A DNA stretch of 64,000 nucleotides from Bradyrhizobium aeschynomenes. GTDB lineage: Bacteria; Pseudomonadota; Alphaproteobacteria; Rhizobiales; Xanthobacteraceae. The notes beneath the pieces are model-generated. The model was not told the DNA's origin and did no database searches. It saw only the letters and a list, made by a program, of their open reading frames with translations. Location of the stretch: positions 1-64,000 of the forward strand of contig NZ_JABFDM010000007.1 of assembly GCF_013178945.1 (NCBI RefSeq). The letters run 5' to 3'. Shown here in pieces: positions 47,735 through 55,795 of the stretch. The position numbers and the translations under genes were made by a program. How positions within the stretch are numbered: position 1 is the stretch's first letter; every line of letters starts with the position of its first letter.

Positions 47735-49207
47735 CTATGCGGCCCGCAATGAATTGAGGAACTGATCGACCTCGGATTTCAGCCGGGCCGATTGGGAAGA
47801 CAATCCGTTCGCCGATTCCAGGAGCCGGGACGCCGCGCTGCCGGTCTCGTCGGACGCCTGGGTCACGGTGCCCATGCTCTGGCTGACCAACCGCGTGCCT
47901 TCGGAGGCCTGCTGCACATTGCCGGAGATCTCACCTGTCGCGAGGCCCTGCTGTTCCACGGCGGTCGCGATTTCCTTGGAGATGCCATCGATCTCGGCGA
48001 TCGTGCCGCCGATCATCTGGATGGCGCTGACGGCGTCCCCCGTGGCGGTCTGGATGCTCTGTACCTGGCTTGAGATTTCCTCGGTGGCCTTGGCGGTCTG
48101 ATTGGCCAGCGCCTTCACTTCGCTGGCGACCACCGCGAAGCCCTTGCCGTGCTCGCCGGCGCGGGCGGCCTCGATGGTGGCGTTCAGCGCCAGCAGGTTG
48201 GTCTGGCTGGCGATCGTCTGAATCAGCGTCACCACCTCGCCGATCTTCTGCGTGCCCGCGGCCAGGCTTTCGACCACGCTGTTGGTGCGGCGCGCCTCCT
48301 CGGCGGCCTTCGCGGCGATCTCCGCCGAGCGGGTCACCTGCTGGGAAATGCTGCCGATGGAAGCCGTCAGCTCTTCGGTCGCGGCCGCGACCGTCTCGAC
48401 GTTGGACGATGCCCGCTGCGAGGCGTGGGCCGCGGCCGACGTCTGACGCGAGGCCTCCGCACTGCTCCGACTCATCGACGACACCAACGTCTGCACGTCG
48501 TTGGCAGCAACCGCCACGGCCTCGACGATGCCGCCGATCTTGCGCTCGAAGCCTTCGGCGAGCGCGCGCCGGGCAACATCGCCCTGATCCTTGGCGCGCT
48601 GCTCGGCCTCGAGCCGTTCGGCATTCGCGCGTGCTTCGGCGGCCATCGCTGCGTTGGCTTCTGCGGTCATGCGCATGCTGGTTTCGAACAGCTGTGTCAG
48701 TTTGAGCGCGAGCGCGACGAGAACGCCGGCCTCGATCAGGAGGATGATCGCGTGCAGCACGACGCGGCCGAAATCGGCACCGCCGGGGTAGATGGCGGCA
48801 GGAAAGACGAAATTGAGAACCAGATGGTGAAGCGCGACGGCAACGGTGCCGGCGACAATGGGCCGGTAGTCGCAATAGGCGACGAGACAGGCCAGCGCGG
48901 CGAAGAAGTACATGTGCATGTCGATCTGCCATGCATGACCGGACATCTGGTAGACGAGCACGGACACGCCGCCCATGAGGGCCACGGCGACCGTGAGCTG
49001 CGTCGACAGGCTGTCGCCGGCGCTGCGCCAGGACAGCGTCGCGGCCAGCGCCAAGGCGACCATCATCATGGTCGGCATCATCCAGTCGCCGCGCGACAGG
49101 CCGATGATGAGGGCGAGCGGAACGTGAATCCAGAGCACCGCCAGCAGAAGCTTGCTGGTGGTAGCACGGAGAAGCGCCAGGTCGTCAGTCTCGCCGGTCA
49201 TTCCCAT
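47735..49207 (-). CDS. Chemoreceptor with a six-helix membrane sensor domain and no periplasmic domain
   Basis: About 490 residues. Residues 10-190 contain some six membrane helices with the striking string DMHMYFFAALACLVAYCDYRP and VALHHLVLNFVFP; conserved His and Asp in membrane helices suggest metal, heme or redox sensing. There is no HAMP domain. After a coiled stretch comes the methyl-accepting signalling domain with tip IASQTNLLALNATIEAARAGEHGKGFAVVA. ATGs at 49207 and 49201 both lie near a GGGGG tract. It follows a small membrane-protein gene by 13 bases, so the two are probably cotranscribed. Confidence 0.88.
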   Translation of the reverse strand: MGMTGETDDLALLRATTSKLLLAVLWIHVPLALIIGLSRGDWMMPTMMMVALALAATLSWRSAGDSLSTQLTVAVALMGGVSVLVYQMSGHAWQIDMHMYFFAALACLVAYCDYRPIVAGTVAVALHHLVLNFVFPAAIYPGGADFGRVVLHAIILLIEAGVLVALALKLTQLFETSMRMTAEANAAMAAEARANAERLEAEQRAKDQGDVARRALAEGFERKIGGIVEAVAVAANDVQTLVSSMSRSSAEASRQTSAAAHASQRASSNVETVAAATEELTASIGSISQQVTRSAEIAAKAAEEARRTNSVVESLAAGTQKIGEVVTLIQTIASQTNLLALNATIEAARAGEHGKGFAVVASEVKALANQTAKATEEISSQVQSIQTATGDAVSAIQMIGGTIAEIDGISKEIATAVEQQGLATGEISGNVQQASEGTRLVSQSMGTVTQASDETGSAASRLLESANGLSSQSARLKSEVDQFLNSLRAA

Positions 49208-49220
49208 CCCCCAATATCGA

Positions 49221-49550
49221 TCATTGTGAAAAGCAGGCCGAGATTGCCTGCGGGTCGATGACGAGCCAGGCTCCTGCCTTGCGCAGCCGCGCCAAGCCCT
49301 CCTGATCACCGGGCCGGACCACCAGCAGCGACGATAGGCTCGTCGTGCGCACGAGAGCGGCGTCAGCCGATGCTGCAGCCAGCATCGTCTGTTGCGCGCT
49401 CCACCAGGGTGGAAAGGCGACGGCCACGATCTCGCGTCCGGGATGCACCTGCAGCGACAGCGCTGCCACCCCGACGAAGCTCGCGATCAAAAGGGCGATT
49501 GCATTCAGCCAGGCGCGCGACGACGAAGGTATGGTTGCACCGGACACCAT
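49221..49550 (-). CDS. Small membrane protein encoded just upstream of a chemoreceptor
   Basis: 109 residues, MVSGATIPSSSRAW at the start, one transmembrane helix at about 15-33 (AIALLIASFVGVAALSL), then an extracytoplasmic region with VAVAFPPWWSAQQTMLAAASADAALVRT and a C-terminal LARLRKAGAWLVIDPQAISACF. Codon use is like its neighbours. I do not recognise the family by name. Its 13-base spacing to the six-helix chemoreceptor suggests a shared function, perhaps an accessory sensor subunit; that is inference. Confidence 0.68.
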   Translation of the reverse strand: MVSGATIPSSSRAWLNAIALLIASFVGVAALSLQVHPGREIVAVAFPPWWSAQQTMLAAASADAALVRTTSLSSLLVVRPGDQEGLARLRKAGAWLVIDPQAISACFSQ

Positions 49551-49648
49551 CGCATCTGAAGATAGATGGATGGAGATAACTTCCGGTAAACGATGACGGG
49601 AAACGATCTGGAAAGCGAGGCGAAGGTCGGCCGGAACGTGCGGCTGAC

Positions 49649-50149
49649 CTAGACCGGCGGCACCGGAAGTGCCGTTACCGACTTGATCTTCTCCATCGCG
49701 AAGCGCGACGTGACGTTCTTGAGCGGCACCGCGCTGATCAGCTTCTTGTAGAACACGTCGTAGCTCTGCATGTCGGCAACGACCACACGCAGCATGTAAT
49801 CGACGTCGCCGGCCATGCGATAGAACTCCATCACCTCCGGCATGGAGCTGACGGCCTCGGCGAATTTGCGCAGCCAAGCCTCGGAATGGTCGGCGCTCTC
49901 CACCGAGACGAACACGGAGATGCCGAGTCCGATCTTGTTCTGATCGACGAGAGCCACCCGGCGGAGGATCACGCCATCGGCCTCCAGCCGCTGGATGCGC
50001 TTCCAGCACGGTGTCGAGGACAGTCCGACCCGGTCGCCGATCTCGGCGACCGACAGCGAGGCGTCCTCCTGCAGGACCATCAGGATCTTGCGGTCGATGG
50101 CGTCGAGCCGACGGTTGGCTTCGGGGCTCTGGGCGGAGACGTCGGACAT
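49649..50149 (-). CDS. Lrp/AsnC-family transcriptional regulator
   Basis: 166 residues from the ATG at 50149. The HTH is DRKILMVLQEDASLSVAEIGDRVGLSSTPCWKRIQRLEADGVI; the RAM effector-binding domain follows (about 75-155) with MPEVMEFYRMAGDVDYMLRVVV. Feast/famine regulators bind amino acids and control metabolic or transport genes. No divergent target is present: the next gene upstream, nudC, is on the same strand and ends 136 bases away. Upstream in-frame starts to 50227 are rejected. Confidence 0.93.
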   Translation of the reverse strand: MSDVSAQSPEANRRLDAIDRKILMVLQEDASLSVAEIGDRVGLSSTPCWKRIQRLEADGVILRRVALVDQNKIGLGISVFVSVESADHSEAWLRKFAEAVSSMPEVMEFYRMAGDVDYMLRVVVADMQSYDVFYKKLISAVPLKNVTSRFAMEKIKSVTALPVPPV

Positions 50150-50285
50150 GGAGAAATTTGTTCCATATGAAGGTCGGGAAACACTCATATAGAGAAAATC
50201 GTTCCAAGACAAGGATCGGTCGTTCACACCCCCGGTGCGGTCTGCCGAGGAGGTGATTTCACGCGGAGATGGTGTTTAGGTGCCG

Positions 50286-51224
50286 TTAGACGCCGTCCTT
50301 GAGCCAGCGGCCGACCAGATGATGGGCAATCGCGAACGGGTGCGGGCCTGCCAGCCCCTCCGGATGCTGTCGCTGCAGCATCAGCCGGGCCTCGTCACGG
50401 CTGAACCAGCGGACGTCCTCGAGCTCATTGCGGTCGATGACGATGTCCTCGTTCAGCGCCCGAGCGCTGCAGCCGATCATCAGCGACGACGGATAAGGCC
50501 AGGGCTGGGTCATGTAATAGGTCACATCGGCGCAGCGGATGCCGGATTCCTCGAACACCTCGCGGCGCACCGCATCCTCGATGGTCTCGGCTGCCTCGAC
50601 GAAGCCGGCGAGGCAGGAATACATGCCGGCCGGAAACTGCTTCTGCCGGCCGAGCAGGCACTTGTCGCCGGAGGCGACCAGCGAGATCACCACCGGATCG
50701 GTGCGCGGGAAATGCTCAGTCTTGCAGCTCGGACATTCGCGCTTCCAGCCGCCCTCGCGCATCGCGGTTTTGGCGCCGCAGTTGGCGCAGAAGCCGTGGC
50801 GCTGATGCCAGGACACCATGGACTTGGCCATCGCGATGGTCGCGAGCTGGTCGACCGGGATCGCGCCCTGCATCGCCATGCCGCGCAGCTCGGTGACCGA
50901 GACGTCCTCACGGCCGGCGAGCTTCTCCACCGCGGCCGGCGAGATGCCCATGCCGAACACGGCTTCGCCATCGAGCAGGCCGAGGAAGATCGTCCCGGGA
51001 TTGGCGCCGACCTTGAGCGCCTCGTCGATCGACAGCAGTGCGCGCAGCTGGTCGCCGTCACGCTTCAAGACCAGCGAATCGCGATGCACGACATAGGCGC
51101 GCGTCGACGACCTGCTCTCGAAGGCGATCAGCTTGTCGTCAGAAAAACGCAGATGCGCGGCGCGATCGATCGGATGACCGACGAAGGCCGGCTTGCCCAA
51201 CGGAAACAAGTCGAATGGCGACAT
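50286..51224 (-). CDS. nudC: NAD+ diphosphatase / NAD-cap decapping Nudix hydrolase
   Basis: 312 residues. An N-terminal NudC-like domain, a four-Cys zinc ribbon (FCANCGAK and ECPSCKTEHFP), and a Nudix domain with the box GFVEAAETIEDAVRREVFEESGI, followed by SLMIGCSA, the SQPWPFPxS-like NudC feature being QPWPYPSSLM. It hydrolyses NADH to NMNH and AMP and removes NAD caps from RNA. Start three bases after the HIT-protein stop, so the two form an operon. Confidence 0.94.
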   Translation of the reverse strand: MSPFDLFPLGKPAFVGHPIDRAAHLRFSDDKLIAFESRSSTRAYVVHRDSLVLKRDGDQLRALLSIDEALKVGANPGTIFLGLLDGEAVFGMGISPAAVEKLAGREDVSVTELRGMAMQGAIPVDQLATIAMAKSMVSWHQRHGFCANCGAKTAMREGGWKRECPSCKTEHFPRTDPVVISLVASGDKCLLGRQKQFPAGMYSCLAGFVEAAETIEDAVRREVFEESGIRCADVTYYMTQPWPYPSSLMIGCSARALNEDIVIDRNELEDVRWFSRDEARLMLQRQHPEGLAGPHPFAIAHHLVGRWLKDGV

Positions 51225-51227
51225 CTC

Positions 51228-51647
51228 TCACCCTAGCCAGATCTTGCGCCTGATGGCGCTGATGAAACTCTCAACCTCCTGCGCGTCGTGCGGCACCGGC
51301 GCCGCGACGCCCCAGACGGGGCGCGGCCAGGCGACGTCACTGGTACGGCGCGCGATGATGTGGATGTGCAGCTGCGGCACCATGTTGCCGAGCGCGGCGA
51401 CATTGAGCTTGTCGCATTTGGTGATCTCCTTGACCGCGCGCGACACCCGCGTCATCTCGGTCATCAACTGAGCCTGGGCGACCTCGTCGAGATCGATGAT
51501 CTCGACGGCGCCCTCGCGCCGCGGCACAAGCAGCAGCCAGGGATAATTGGCGTCCTTGATCACCAGCACGCGCGACAGCGGCAGGTCACCGATATCGATC
51601 GTGTCCTTCGCAAGCTGCGGATGCAGCGACCAGGCTGATTCGGGCAT
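51228..51647 (-). CDS. HIT-family nucleotide hydrolase
   Basis: 139 residues from the ATG at 51647. The histidine triad is LHIHIIARR, preceded by NYPWLLLVPRREGAVEI, which places it with the HIT proteins of proteobacteria related to Ap4A hydrolases rather than classic HINT. It would cleave or transfer nucleotidyl phosphates. It is the first gene of a two-gene operon with nudC, giving two nucleotide-phosphate hydrolases together. An upstream start at 51692 is unsupported. Confidence 0.9.
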   Translation of the reverse strand: MPESAWSLHPQLAKDTIDIGDLPLSRVLVIKDANYPWLLLVPRREGAVEIIDLDEVAQAQLMTEMTRVSRAVKEITKCDKLNVAALGNMVPQLHIHIIARRTSDVAWPRPVWGVAAPVPHDAQEVESFISAIRRKIWLG

Positions 51648-51792
51648 GCGGCGGTTCCTGGCAGACGGTCTGGCGGGGGAGTCGGACGGCACCTAAAGCC
51701 TTTCCAAGCTGTGGCACAAGCCCGCAGGGCGGGGGAGCGGACCGGCGAAGCTCGCGCTTGCTTTCCGGACGGTTTGGCCCCAAATAGGCGGC

Positions 51793-51893
51793 GGGAGATT
51801 GGCGGTGGACGAGCCACTCGCCAACCGGGTCAGGTCCGGAAGGAAGCAGCCCTAACGAGGTCCGGATCGGGTCGCTCGTCAGTCTCCTACCTG
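51793..51893 (+). ncRNA. ffs: Signal recognition particle RNA, small bacterial (4.5S) type
   Basis: The invariant SRP core is present: GGTCAGGTCCGGAAGGAAGC at 51828-51847, followed by CAGCCCTAACGAGGTCCGGATC. The asymmetric loop and GGAA tetraloop helix bind Ffh. Flanking arms pair: GACGAGC (51808-51814) with GCTCGTC (51874-51880), and GGGAGA with TCTCCT outside. Ends are approximate. Location upstream of dnaX is the normal alphaproteobacterial arrangement. Confidence 0.95.
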
Positions 51894-51958
51894 TTTTCTC
51901 GAGCGAATCGCGCAAAGATGGCGGGGACCCCGCGCAAGCGGGCGCTCGACCGCGCTCC

Positions 51959-51987
51959 GGCTGATTGCGTCGAGGCTGATTGCGTCG
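51959..51987 (+). repeat. 15-bp direct tandem repeat upstream of dnaX
   Basis: GGCTGATTGCGTCGA is followed at once by GGCTGATTGCGTCG, in the leader between ffs and dnaX. Two units only; it may be replication slippage or a regulatory repeat. The rest of 51894-52035 shows nothing else. Confidence 0.6.
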
Positions 51988-52035
51988 GCGACCGCGATCG
52001 ATGCCGGCCTTGAATACTCACTTGCGGATCGCTCG

Positions 52036-53877
52036 ATGACTGACGCTGGCGCCCCACCCGTTCCGCCCGACAGCGCCGACGCTCCCGCCAAGCCCTACCG
52101 GGTTCTGGCGCGCAAATACCGCCCCTCCAGCTTCGCGGATCTGATCGGCCAGGAGGCCGTGGTGCGCACGGTCTCGAACGCGTTCGAGACCGGCCGCATC
52201 CCGCAGGCCTGGATCCTCACCGGCGTCCGCGGCGTGGGCAAGACCACCACCGCCCGCATCCTCGCTCGTGCCCTCAATTACGAGCTGCCCGACGGCTCCG
52301 TGAAGGGCCCGACCATCCACATGCCGGTGCTCGGCACCCATTGCCAGGCGATCATGGAAAGCCGGCATATGGACATTCTGGAGATGGACGCGGCGTCGCA
52401 TACCGGCGTCGACGACGTCCGCCAGATCAATGACAGCGTCCGCTATGCGCCGGCCAGCGCGCGCTACAAGGTCTACATCATCGACGAAGTCCACATGCTG
52501 TCGACGGCGGCGTTCAACGCCTTCCTCAAGACACTGGAGGAGCCGCCGGAGCACGCCAAATTCGTGTTCGCGACCACCGAGATCCGGAAGGTCCCGGTGA
52601 CGGTGCTGTCGCGCTGCCAGCGCTTCGATCTGCGCCGGGTCGAGGCCGACGTGCTGATGAAGCATCTGGCCGGCATCGCGACGAAAGAGGGCGTGACGAT
52701 CGAGCCCGAGGCGCTCGGCATCATTGCGCGCGCCGCCGAAGGCTCGGTGCGCGATTCGCTGTCGCTGCTCGATCAGGCGATCGCGCACAGCGCGGGCGAG
52801 GTGCGCGCCGATGATGTCCGGCAGATGCTGGGTCTCGCCGATCGCACCCGCGTCATCGACCTGTTCCACCATCTCGCCAGCGGCGACATCGCCGCGGCGT
52901 TCAAGGAATTTCGCGAGCAGTACGATGTGGGTGCTGATCCGGTGGTCGTGCTGTCGGATCTCGCCGAGTTCGTGAACTTCGTCACCCGCGTGAAAGTCGT
53001 GCCGGCCACCGCCGACAACGTCGCCTTCAGCGAGACCGAACGGCTGCGGGCGCGCGACTTCGCCACCAAGCTGTCGATGCGAGTGCTGTCGCGGATGTGG
53101 CAGATGCTGCTCAAGGGCATCGCCGAGACGCAAAGCGCGACGCGGCCCGCGGCTGCCGCCGAGATGGTGCTGGTCCGTATCGCCTATGCTGCTGACCTGC
53201 CGACACCCGACGAAGCGATTCGGATGATCGAGCAGAACGGCGGGGGATCGCCGGTCGTCACCAATGGCGGCGGTTCGCGTCCTGCACCGGCGCCGAGCAT
53301 GAGCGCGGGAGCTCCGCCGGCGATGGGTTCGGCGCCGATGCAGGCAGCGCGTGCGCAGGGCCCAACGCTTGCCGCTGTCGGCGGCGGGATGAGGCCGCAT
53401 GCCATGGCGTCGCAGCCGTCGCCGGCGTCACAGGACCAGCCGGCACTGCGGCTGGGAAGCTTCCAGGAGCTCGTTGCGCTTGCCGGCAAGAATCGCGATC
53501 TGATCACCAAGAGCGCGCTCGAGATGGACGTGCGGCTGGTCCGCTTCGAGGAGGGCCGTCTGGAGATTGCGCTGGAACGGACGGCGCAGCGATCGCTTGT
53601 CTCGGACCTCGGGCGTAAGCTCGAGGACTGGACCGGCCGGCGCTGGACCGTGATCGTCTCCAATGAGCAGGGCCAGGCGACCTTGCGCGAGCAGAACCTG
53701 CGCGCCAAGAGCGAGCGCGAGGCAGCTGCGGAAGCCGATCCGCGCGTGCAGGAGGTCCTGGCACGGTTCCCGGGTACCAAGGTGATCGAAGTGCGCCGGC
53801 TCGCCCCCGAGCCGCCCGAATCGGACGCCAGTGCTGTCGAGCCTCCTGACGAGTCCGAGAATGATGATGATTTCTAG
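52036..53877 (+). CDS. dnaX: DNA polymerase III clamp-loader subunit gamma/tau
   Basis: 613 residues. The AAA+ module has Walker A TGVRGVGKTTTARI, Walker B VYIIDEVHMLS, sensor FVFATTEIRKVP, and arginine-finger region LSRCQRF. The zinc-binding insertion of E. coli DnaX (four Cys) is reduced here to one Cys in GTHCQAIMESRHMDIL, as I recall for other Rhizobiales. A Pro/Ala/Gly-rich linker (about 395-470) precedes the tau-like C-terminal domain (FQELVALAGKNRDLITKSALEMDVRLV). It loads the beta clamp. Followed by ybaB and recR in the usual order. Confidence 0.95.
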   Translation: MTDAGAPPVPPDSADAPAKPYRVLARKYRPSSFADLIGQEAVVRTVSNAFETGRIPQAWILTGVRGVGKTTTARILARALNYELPDGSVKGPTIHMPVLGTHCQAIMESRHMDILEMDAASHTGVDDVRQINDSVRYAPASARYKVYIIDEVHMLSTAAFNAFLKTLEEPPEHAKFVFATTEIRKVPVTVLSRCQRFDLRRVEADVLMKHLAGIATKEGVTIEPEALGIIARAAEGSVRDSLSLLDQAIAHSAGEVRADDVRQMLGLADRTRVIDLFHHLASGDIAAAFKEFREQYDVGADPVVVLSDLAEFVNFVTRVKVVPATADNVAFSETERLRARDFATKLSMRVLSRMWQMLLKGIAETQSATRPAAAAEMVLVRIAYAADLPTPDEAIRMIEQNGGGSPVVTNGGGSRPAPAPSMSAGAPPAMGSAPMQAARAQGPTLAAVGGGMRPHAMASQPSPASQDQPALRLGSFQELVALAGKNRDLITKSALEMDVRLVRFEEGRLEIALERTAQRSLVSDLGRKLEDWTGRRWTVIVSNEQGQATLREQNLRAKSEREAAAEADPRVQEVLARFPGTKVIEVRRLAPEPPESDASAVEPPDESENDDDF

Positions 53878-53925
53878 AGCATGATCCGGACGAGTGGAAA
53901 CCGGTTTTCCGAAAGATGATGCTCA
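53877..53925. repeat. 49-bp palindromic repeat between dnaX and ybaB
   Basis: It starts GAGCATGATCCGGA (overlapping the last base of the dnaX stop) and ends TCCGAAAGATGATGCTC, with ACCGGTTTTCC in the centre. This belongs to a different, well-known dispersed family of Rhizobiales with GAGCATGATC...GATCATGCTC ends. It could act as a transcript hairpin between the genes. Confidence 0.75.
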
Positions 53926-53955
53926 ACATGAAGGGCCTGATGATGAGGTGCTCCG

Positions 53956-54276
53956 ATGGCTGACTTTCTCGGCATGATGAAACAGGCGGCGCAACTGCAA
54001 ACCAAGATGCAGGAGATGCAGGCGGAGCTCGGCAACGTCGAGGTCGAGGGCATTTCGGGCGGCGGCCTCGTCGCGGTCCGAATGACCGCCAAGATGGACG
54101 TGAAGTCGGTCAAGATCGATCCGTCGCTGTTGAAGCCGGAGGAGGCCGAGATCCTGGAGGATCTGCTGGTCACCGCGCATGGCGACGCGCGCCGCAAGGC
54201 GGAAGCCGCGATGCAGGAGAAGATGCAGGCCATCACCGGCAAGCTCGGCCTGCCGCCGGGCTTCGGCTTCGGTTAG
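53956..54276 (+). CDS. YbaB/EbfC nucleoid-associated protein
   Basis: 106 residues. MADFLGMMKQAAQLQTKMQEMQAELG forms the N-terminal helix, followed by GISGGGLVAVRMTAKMDVKSVKIDPSLL and a helical C-terminus, the standard YbaB fold. It binds DNA as a dimer and affects nucleoid structure. ATG preceded by GATGAGGTG. It sits between dnaX and recR as in most bacteria. Confidence 0.95.
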   Translation: MADFLGMMKQAAQLQTKMQEMQAELGNVEVEGISGGGLVAVRMTAKMDVKSVKIDPSLLKPEEAEILEDLLVTAHGDARRKAEAAMQEKMQAITGKLGLPPGFGFG

Positions 54277-54301
54277 TCCGCGCGATGATCGTCGTGAACT
54301 G

Positions 54302-54901
54302 ATGGCCGTCGCCGGTCCCGAGATCGAACGCCTGATCCAGCTGCTTGCGCGCCTGCCCGGCCTTGGGCCGCGCTCGGCGCGACGTGCCGCGCTGCATCTG
54401 ATCAAGAAGCGCGAGGCGCTGATGGTGCCGCTGGCGTCGGCGCTGCAGGTCGCGATCGAGCGCATCCAGGTCTGCAAGACCTGCGGCAACATCGACACCC
54501 AGAGCCCGTGCACGGTGTGCACCGATCCGCGGCGCGATCCCGCGATGATCGTGGTCGTGGCCGATGTCGCCGACCTCTGGGCGCTGGAGCGCGCCAAGGC
54601 CTCGAACGGCCGCTATCACGTGCTCGGCGGCACGCTGTCGCCGCTCGACGGCGTCGGGCCGCAGGATCTCACCATCGACGCGCTGGTGCAGCGAGCCCAT
54701 GCACCGGAGGTGCAGGAGATCATCCTGGCCCTGAACGCGACGGTCGATGGCCAGACCACGGCGCACTACATCACCGACCTCCTGCAGGAGGCGAACGTCA
54801 AGGTCACGCGGCTGGCACATGGCGTGCCCGTCGGCGGCGAGCTCGACTATCTCGACGAAGGCACGCTCTCGGCCGCGATGCGGCAGCGGACCTTGTTCTA
54901 A
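54302..54901 (+). CDS. recR: Recombination mediator protein RecR
   Basis: 199 residues. The helix-hairpin-helix region is LARLPGLGPRSARRAALHLI; the zinc finger is CKTCGNIDTQSPCTVCTD; the Toprim domain covers VVVVADVADLWALERAKASNGRYHVLGG. With RecF/RecO it loads RecA at gaps. I start it at 54302 (MAVAGPEIERL), the normal RecR N-terminus; the frame open from 54179 merely overlaps ybaB. Confidence 0.96.
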   Translation: MAVAGPEIERLIQLLARLPGLGPRSARRAALHLIKKREALMVPLASALQVAIERIQVCKTCGNIDTQSPCTVCTDPRRDPAMIVVVADVADLWALERAKASNGRYHVLGGTLSPLDGVGPQDLTIDALVQRAHAPEVQEIILALNATVDGQTTAHYITDLLQEANVKVTRLAHGVPVGGELDYLDEGTLSAAMRQRTLF

Positions 54902-54917
54902 GCACAGACGGAAGTGA

Positions 54918-55346
54918 ATGATGACGAAACGCGGATTCGGCAAACGGCTGGCTTTGGGCGCAATTTGCGTGGCACTCTCGGCGCCATCCGTGTTGGCGCA
55001 GCAGGGTGAGGCGCCGCAGAAGGCAGGGCGTCCGCTCAATATGGGCGACGTGCTGTCGGGCGAATTGACCGCGCTGAAGCTGAAGGCCGCCAAGCCGGGC
55101 CAGCCCTCCGCTGCCTATCAGATCACGAGCGAGCCGCGCCGCCTGCCGCCGCCAAGCGGGCTGTGCAACCTCGAGACCGGCCCAGAGACGTTCCAGCTCG
55201 TCACCGCCACCCCGGCGCAGGCCTCGCAGCTCAAGGGCCTGCTCGGCAAGCAGATCGCCATCAAGGTCGACGAGATCGCCTGCGCACAGGATGCGGGGCA
55301 GATGACCGAGGCGGTGGTGACGAAGTGGAGCTTGGTGAAGCGGTGA
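54918..55346 (+). CDS. Secreted hypothetical protein downstream of recR
   Basis: 142 residues with a clean signal peptide (MMTKRGFGKRLALGAICVAL, cut after VLAQ). The mature part has two Cys (SGLCNLETG, EIACAQDAG) that could pair. It starts 16 bases after recR and may be cotranscribed. I do not recognise the family; a small periplasmic protein. ATG at 54921 is an equivalent start. Confidence 0.72.
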   Translation: MMTKRGFGKRLALGAICVALSAPSVLAQQGEAPQKAGRPLNMGDVLSGELTALKLKAAKPGQPSAAYQITSEPRRLPPPSGLCNLETGPETFQLVTATPAQASQLKGLLGKQIAIKVDEIACAQDAGQMTEAVVTKWSLVKR

Positions 55347-55413
55347 TCCTCGGCTAAATTCCCTTACAATAGCACCGCGTATTTGTCCGGTGTGTATCGC
55401 TTGGGGGGTGCCG

Positions 55414-55794
55414 GTGAAGGTCGGATTGGTGTTCGTTACAGCTACACTCGCGACAATCTCGGCGGCAGTGTCCGAGGAAGTCGCCAAGGTCGATCTCGGC
55501 TATCCGGATGTTGCTGCCGCCATGGCCGGCCTGCGGGCCAAGCCGGGGATCAAGAGTTCTACGCGATCCGGCTGGACCATCTTCGAGGACGCCGACGCGC
55601 GAGCGGTCTGGTCGTTTCCGCCGCAAGATCACGCGGCCTATCCCACCGCGGTTCGCCGCCGCATGGTGCAGAAGGGCGATGAGGTGTTCATCGATATGGA
55701 CGTTCGCTGCGAGGCCGCGAAGCCGGCCTGTGACGCCGTCGTTGCGGAGTTCGAGCGCCTCAACGACAAGGTTCGACAAGAACTCAAGCGCTAG
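55414..55794 (+). CDS. Small secreted hypothetical protein
   Basis: 126 residues. GTG start at 55414, with a G-rich ribosome site (GGGGGG) about ten bases upstream; a GTG at 55390 is an alternative. The signal peptide VGLVFVTATLATISAAVSEE is followed by a mature domain with two Cys (VRCEAAKPACDAVV) and a helical end. No family recognised. It converges with ampG, with a single base between the stop codons. Confidence 0.65.
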   Translation: MKVGLVFVTATLATISAAVSEEVAKVDLGYPDVAAAMAGLRAKPGIKSSTRSGWTIFEDADARAVWSFPPQDHAAYPTAVRRRMVQKGDEVFIDMDVRCEAAKPACDAVVAEFERLNDKVRQELKR

Positions 55795-55795
55795 C

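Noticed and set aside
52036..53877. Programmed frameshift in dnaX making gamma
   Set aside because: I saw no A-rich slippery heptamer like that of E. coli in the region before the C-terminal domain; one tau-like product is the simpler reading.
53956..54301. recR starting inside ybaB at 54179
   Set aside because: That extension is a shadow of ybaB; the RecR family begins at the ATG at 54302.
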